A stretch of DNA of 10,399 bases from Clostridia bacterium (lineage in GTDB: Bacteria > Bacillota > Clostridia > DUPQ01). Of this stretch, positions 6,723 through 10,399 are shown piece after piece (the stretch's first letter is position 1; every line of letters begins with the position of its first letter). The position numbers and the translations under genes were made by a program. The stretch spans positions 1-10,399 of the forward strand of contig JAUUZV010000068.1 of assembly GCA_030592085.1 (NCBI GenBank), given 5' to 3'. The notes under the pieces were generated by a model. The model was not told the DNA's origin, did no database searches, and saw only the letters and a list, made by a program, of their open reading frames with translations.

Positions 6723-7635
6723 GTAATATTATACTTCCTGTCAATTGCTTTATGTCACTGATGTTATTATCTACTAGATACTGTTCTAAATCAATGATTA
6801 CTTTTTCACATACATATGGATCCATAAAATGATATGTTCCAATCATGATAGCACTTGCTCCTGCAATAAAGAATTCTAATGCATCTTCTAGGTTAGTAAT
6901 ACCTCCCATACCAATAATAGGGATATCAACACTTTGATATACTTGATGTACCATTCGTATGGCTATTGGTCTTATACAAGGTCCTGATAAACCTCCTGTA
7001 TTATTATGAAGGATAGGTCGTTTAGTTTTAGTGTCAATTTTCATACCAGTTATTGTGTTTATTAAAGAAATTGCATCCGCTCCGCCTTCTTGTGCACCTA
7101 ATGCAATAGTAGTTATATCATTAACATTAGGTGTTAGTTTAATTATAATAGGTTTTTTTGCAATTTTTTTTATAGCTTTTGTCACCTTATATACACCGTC
7201 TTTAGAAGAACCAAACGCTAAACAACCTTCTCTAACATTGGGACAAGACAAATTTATTTCAAATAAATCCACCTCTGTATTATTTAAAATTTCAACCATT
7301 TTTAGATAATCATCTACAGTGCTACCTGCAATGTTTGCAATAATTTTACTATCATATTGAGTCAAAAATGGAATTTCGTTCTTAATAAATGCCTCTACTC
7401 CAGGGTTTTCTAATCCAACACTATTTAATATACCTGATGGAGTTTCAGCTATTCTAGGTGCCTTATTACCATCACGTGGTAGTAAGGTTAATCCTTTAAC
7501 AGCAATTCCACCTAATTGATTTAAATCTATGTATTGTCCATATTCCCTGCCAAATCCGAAAGTACCAGATGCAGTTATTACTGGATTATTAAGTTTTACG
7601 TCACCAATCATGACTGATAAATTAGGATTATTCAT
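6715..7635 (-). CDS. pyrD: Dihydroorotate dehydrogenase class 1B, catalytic subunit
   Basis: FMN-containing subunit that oxidises dihydroorotate to orotate, the fourth step of de novo UMP synthesis; in class 1B, electrons pass through PyrK to NAD. It is about 306 residues, normal for the class. Numbered from the TTG one codon upstream, ASGTFGFG is at 23-30, the substrate-loop NSVGLENPG at 72-80, and SCPN at 131-134, with Cys132 as the catalytic base typical of class 1 enzymes. A GMGGI...GASAIMIGT phosphate/FMN-binding end follows. I place the start at ATG 7633-7635 rather than TTG 7636-7638: AAAGGAG (7643-7649) lies 7 nt from ATG, and this makes an 8-nt ATGAATAA overlap with pyrK. The partner pyrK just upstream supports class 1B. 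The stop overlaps the start of the phosphatase gene. Confidence 0.96.
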   Translation of the reverse strand: MNNPNLSVMIGDVKLNNPVITASGTFGFGREYGQYIDLNQLGGIAVKGLTLLPRDGNKAPRIAETPSGILNSVGLENPGVEAFIKNEIPFLTQYDSKIIANIAGSTVDDYLKMVEILNNTEVDLFEINLSCPNVREGCLAFGSSKDGVYKVTKAIKKIAKKPIIIKLTPNVNDITTIALGAQEGGADAISLINTITGMKIDTKTKRPILHNNTGGLSGPCIRPIAIRMVHQVYQSVDIPIIGMGGITNLEDALEFFIAGASAIMIGTYHFMDPYVCEKVIIDLEQYLVDNNISDIKQLTGSIILHE

Positions 7636-7649
7636 CAAGTTGCTCCTTT
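7628..7649 (-). promoter_or_regulatory. pyrD Shine-Dalgarno and pyrK/pyrD overlap deciding the pyrD start
   Basis: AAAGGAG (7643-7649) inside the last codons of pyrK lies 7 nt from ATG (7633-7635) and 4 nt from the adjacent TTG. ATG is the better spaced and stronger codon. The ATG opens the 8-nt string ATGAATAA, whose last three bases are the pyrK stop, so termination and restart take place on the same few bases. Confidence 0.8.
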
Positions 7650-8398
7650 AAAAATACATCTTTTATATTAAATACTGGTCCATCTTTACATACATGTTTT
7701 ATGCCATGAACAGTCTCGCAAGCACAAACTAAACACGCTCCAATACCACATCCCATTCTCTGTTCCAGTGAAACTTGCCCATTAATATTGTATTTTCTCA
7801 AAATATCAACACAAGATTGTTCCATTAGAAGTGGGCCACATATATATACTTTGTCATAATTTTTAATATTTTTAATAAATAAATCAGTTACAAATCCATG
7901 ATAGTCAACCGAACCATCATCTGTACTAATATAAACATTTGCTCCTGTTTTTTTTATTTCATCTATCAACATCATTTCTTTTTTGCTTTTAAATCCTACA
8001 AAAAAATCACTTTCACAATTCTTAAACTCTAAAACAGCATTTACTAATGGGAATAATCCAATACCACCACCAATAAAAGCAATTTTTTTATCAGTAGATT
8101 CTTTTGTAAATCCTTTTCCCAAAGGTCCCATTACATCCAATTTTTCACCTATGGAAAATTTTGATAATCGCTTAGTTCCTTCACCTACAATTTTGTAAAT
8201 AATGTCATAGAACTCTCCATGGGTTTTTAGAATACTAATTGGTCGTCTTAAAATTAATTCATTGGAATCACAACATCTTACATTAACAAATTGACCTGGT
8301 GTTGCTTTACTAGCAATATCGCTATTTTGTAATACTAATCTAACATTAAAGTCATTTATCTTAATAATATTAACTATAGTTGATAGTTCATGTCTCAT
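7628..8398 (-). CDS. pyrK: Dihydroorotate dehydrogenase electron-transfer subunit
   Basis: FAD and [2Fe-2S] subunit of the class 1B dihydroorotate dehydrogenase. It carries electrons from the FMN of PyrD to NAD. At 256 residues it is the usual length. An FAD-binding beta barrel contains RRPIS (51-55). The NAD-binding domain has GGGIG (110-114) and ends near YICGPLLM. The C-terminal cluster loop has Cys217, Cys222, Cys225 and Cys237 in the C-x4-C-x2-C-x11-C arrangement, followed by DGPVF (239-243). An additional Cys227 lies in the loop. The ATG follows the carB stop by 3 nt (a second in-frame TAA), with the Shine-Dalgarno GAGAGG inside the last codons of carB. Its own end overlaps pyrD by 8 nt. 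Confidence 0.97.
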   Translation of the reverse strand: MRHELSTIVNIIKINDFNVRLVLQNSDIASKATPGQFVNVRCCDSNELILRRPISILKTHGEFYDIIYKIVGEGTKRLSKFSIGEKLDVMGPLGKGFTKESTDKKIAFIGGGIGLFPLVNAVLEFKNCESDFFVGFKSKKEMMLIDEIKKTGANVYISTDDGSVDYHGFVTDLFIKNIKNYDKVYICGPLLMEQSCVDILRKYNINGQVSLEQRMGCGIGACLVCACETVHGIKHVCKDGPVFNIKDVFLKEQLDE

Positions 8399-8401
8399 TT
8401 A

Positions 8402-10399
8402 TTACCTCTCAAATATATGTAAGTTATTTACTGGCATATTAGCAATATTTTTATTAGCTTGTAAACACTTGGCAAAAGCTTTTGCAGTATCTAGTGAAGT
8501 TAAACAAGGAATCTTGGTTTCAACTGCTTTTCTTCTTATTCTAAAACCATCCCTTGAAGGTTGCCTTCCTTTAGTTGGAGTATTTATAACTGCACAAACG
8601 CTTTCTGACTCTAATAATTTTATAATATCGTCATTGCCACTACTTAATTTTTTAATCATATTTGCAGCAATACCATGATGATTTAACATACTAGCAGTTT
8701 TTGATGTGGCATAAAGTGTATATCCAAGTTTTAGAAAAATCTCTGCAATCGGAATAAGCTCTAATTTATCTCCATCTCTTACAGTTAATAAAATATTTTT
8801 CCTCTCTTGATGTATAACCATTCCAGAACCTACAAGCCCTTTATATATTGCATCATCGATATCTTTCCCTATTCCCAATACCTCTCCTGTTGATTTCATT
8901 TCAGGTCCTAAACTTGCATCTACATCGTGTAATTTTTCAAATGAAAATACTGGAACTTTAACAGCATAATATTCACTTTCTTTATATAATCCAGTTCCAT
9001 ATGAAAATTCTGATAATTTATGTCCCATAATTACTTTTGTAGCTAGTTTTATCATTGGAATACCTGTTACTTTACTTATATATGGAACAGTTCTACTAGA
9101 TCGTGGATTTACTTCAATTACATATACTTTATCATTTGAAATAACATACTGAATATTAACCATACCAAGAATCTGTAATTCACTTGCTAATTTTTTTGTA
9201 TAACTAACAAGTGTATCTTTTATTCTCTTAGATAATGTAATTGAAGGATAAATAGAAATACTATCACCAGAATGAACACCAGCTCGCTCAAGGTGCTCCA
9301 TAATTCCTGGTATTAATACCTGTTCTCCATCACATATAGCATCTACTTCCACTTCTTTTCCAATCATATATTTATCTACTAAAATTGGATGAACTTGTTT
9401 TTGAATATTTATAATTTCCATATACTCAGTTAAATCATTATCATCATATGCAATCTCCATCCCTTTTCCGCCTAATACATAAGAAGGTCTAACTAATACA
9501 GGATACATAAGTTGATTAGCCGCTTTTAGAGCTTCTTCTTTAGTGAAAATTGTTATTCCATCTGGTCTAGGTATATTTGCTTTTTCTAAAACTGCTTCAA
9601 ACTTTTCTCTATCTTCAGCTGCATCAACAAATTCAGCTTGTGTACCATATATTTTTACTCCCATTTTAACTAAATCTTCAGTAAGTTTTATAGCTGTCTG
9701 CCCACCAAATTGAACTATTGCTCCCATTGGTTTTTCAACTCTAACAATATTTTTTACATCTTCAGCTGTTAGTGGTTCAAAATATAACTTATCAGAAACA
9801 TCAAAATCAGTTGAAACAGTTTCTGGATTATTATTTACAATAATAGTTTCATAACCTAATTCTTTTAACGCCCAAACACAGTGAACAGAACAGTAATCAA
9901 ATTCAATTCCCTGACCAATTCTAATTGGTCCTGAACCAATAACCATTACTTTTTTATTATTAGTTTCCCTAACTTCACCTTCATCATCATATGTTGAGTA
10001 ATAATATGGAGTTTTTGCTTCAAATTCAGCTGCACATGTATCAACCATTTTAAACACTGCTATAATATTGTATTGTTCTCGCAATTTTTCTATTTCATTT
10101 GCTTCACAATTAACAAATGTAGCAATTGCCACATCTGCAAATCCCATTTTTTTGCATCTTTTTAATAATTCTTTATTTAGTTCTTTTAAACTTAATCGTT
10201 TTAATTGTTCTTCTAAGCGTACGATATTTTGTATCTTATATAAGAAAAATCTATCAACTTTTGTTATATCAAATATTTCATCAATTGGTATTTCTCTTCT
10301 TATGGCTTCAGCTAATAAAAATAGCCTCATATCGTCAACTGATTTAAGTTGATGATATATATCATCAATCGATAATTCAGATACGAAAGGTTGATCAAA
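8402..10399 (-). CDS. carB: Carbamoyl-phosphate synthase large subunit, N-terminus cut by the window edge
   Basis: Makes carbamoyl phosphate from bicarbonate, two ATP and ammonia delivered by the small subunit. The frame stays open to base 10399, leaving 665 of the roughly 1,060-1,070 residues expected. Numbered from the window edge, residues 1-60 match the oligomerisation region (AEAIRREIPIDEIFDITKVD), and about 115-140 is the linker TCAAEFEAKTPYYYSTY. The second synthetase half starts at about 150 with VIGSGPIRIGQGIEFDY, followed by its ATP-grasp domain with VRPSYVLGGKGMEI and VIEVNPRSSRTVP. From about 535 a methylglyoxal-synthase-like allosteric domain carries NTPTKGRQPSRDGFRIRR, where UMP binds in characterised enzymes. 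ATG at 10330 is internal, since coding similarity continues upstream. Its place before pyrK marks it as the pyrimidine-pathway enzyme (pyrAB in Bacillus naming). carA would be expected beyond the right edge. Confidence 0.97.
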   Translation of the reverse strand, partial: FDQPFVSELSIDDIYHQLKSVDDMRLFLLAEAIRREIPIDEIFDITKVDRFFLYKIQNIVRLEEQLKRLSLKELNKELLKRCKKMGFADVAIATFVNCEANEIEKLREQYNIIAVFKMVDTCAAEFEAKTPYYYSTYDDEGEVRETNNKKVMVIGSGPIRIGQGIEFDYCSVHCVWALKELGYETIIVNNNPETVSTDFDVSDKLYFEPLTAEDVKNIVRVEKPMGAIVQFGGQTAIKLTEDLVKMGVKIYGTQAEFVDAAEDREKFEAVLEKANIPRPDGITIFTKEEALKAANQLMYPVLVRPSYVLGGKGMEIAYDDNDLTEYMEIINIQKQVHPILVDKYMIGKEVEVDAICDGEQVLIPGIMEHLERAGVHSGDSISIYPSITLSKRIKDTLVSYTKKLASELQILGMVNIQYVISNDKVYVIEVNPRSSRTVPYISKVTGIPMIKLATKVIMGHKLSEFSYGTGLYKESEYYAVKVPVFSFEKLHDVDASLGPEMKSTGEVLGIGKDIDDAIYKGLVGSGMVIHQERKNILLTVRDGDKLELIPIAEIFLKLGYTLYATSKTASMLNHHGIAANMIKKLSSGNDDIIKLLESESVCAVINTPTKGRQPSRDGFRIRRKAVETKIPCLTSLDTAKAFAKCLQANKNIANMPVNNLHIFER

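Noticed and set aside
7636..7638. TTG as the start of pyrD.
   Set aside because: It adds only one residue, is a weaker codon, and sits 4 nt from the Shine-Dalgarno, whereas the adjacent ATG has 7-nt spacing.
10328..10330. ATG as the start of a shorter carB.
   Set aside because: The same frame continues upstream to the window edge with family-like sequence, and CarB needs its N-terminal synthetase half, so this ATG is an internal methionine.
10068..10352. Two overlapping plus-strand reading frames near the right edge, also considered as a small membrane protein.
   Set aside because: Both are antisense to the carB region encoding the conserved oligomerisation and linker segments. The hydrophobic look comes from reading AT-rich antisense codons.

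Overview
The window comes from a strongly AT-rich member of the low-GC Gram-positive bacteria (Bacillota or a free-living Mollicutes/Erysipelotrichia-like relative). The reasons are a tyrosyl-tRNA synthetase gene under a T-box leader, an RNase J, a carB-pyrK-pyrD pyrimidine cluster, strong Shine-Dalgarno sites and TTG starts. The standard genetic code is used: Trp is TGG, no reading frame is interrupted by TGA, and all seven visible stops are TAA or TAG. Nothing in the sequence allows a species name.

Every gene lies on the minus strand, so transcription runs from high to low coordinates. In transcription order the first block is a pyrimidine operon: the C-terminal two thirds of carB (running off the right edge), pyrK, pyrD and a histidine-phosphatase-superfamily gene. 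These are packed with 3-nt spacing or 8-nt overlaps. They make carbamoyl phosphate and oxidise dihydroorotate to orotate by the two-subunit, NAD-linked class 1B enzyme. The phosphatase is an unusual passenger.

The second block starts from a good sigma-A-type promoter (about 5995-6023). It holds a Gfo/Idh/MocA-family NAD(P)-dependent oxidoreductase, an unrecognised 570-residue protein with a single membrane anchor and an extracellular beta-propeller-like region, and ribonuclease J with a TTG start. The two junctions in this block each fuse the upstream stop codon with the downstream Shine-Dalgarno.

The third block is tyrS, truncated at the left edge. It has its own promoter only 5 nt after the RNase J stop codon, then a roughly 235-nt tyrosine T-box riboswitch. 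Its antiterminator, with a 7-nt UGGUACC bulge, and its competing terminator can both be read base by base.

Most of the window is housekeeping, and I see no defence system, mobile element, CRISPR array or other clearly new system. The points most worth a second look are the unknown propeller protein, the phosphatase inside the pyrimidine operon, and the T-box terminator serving as the only visible terminator downstream of RNase J.
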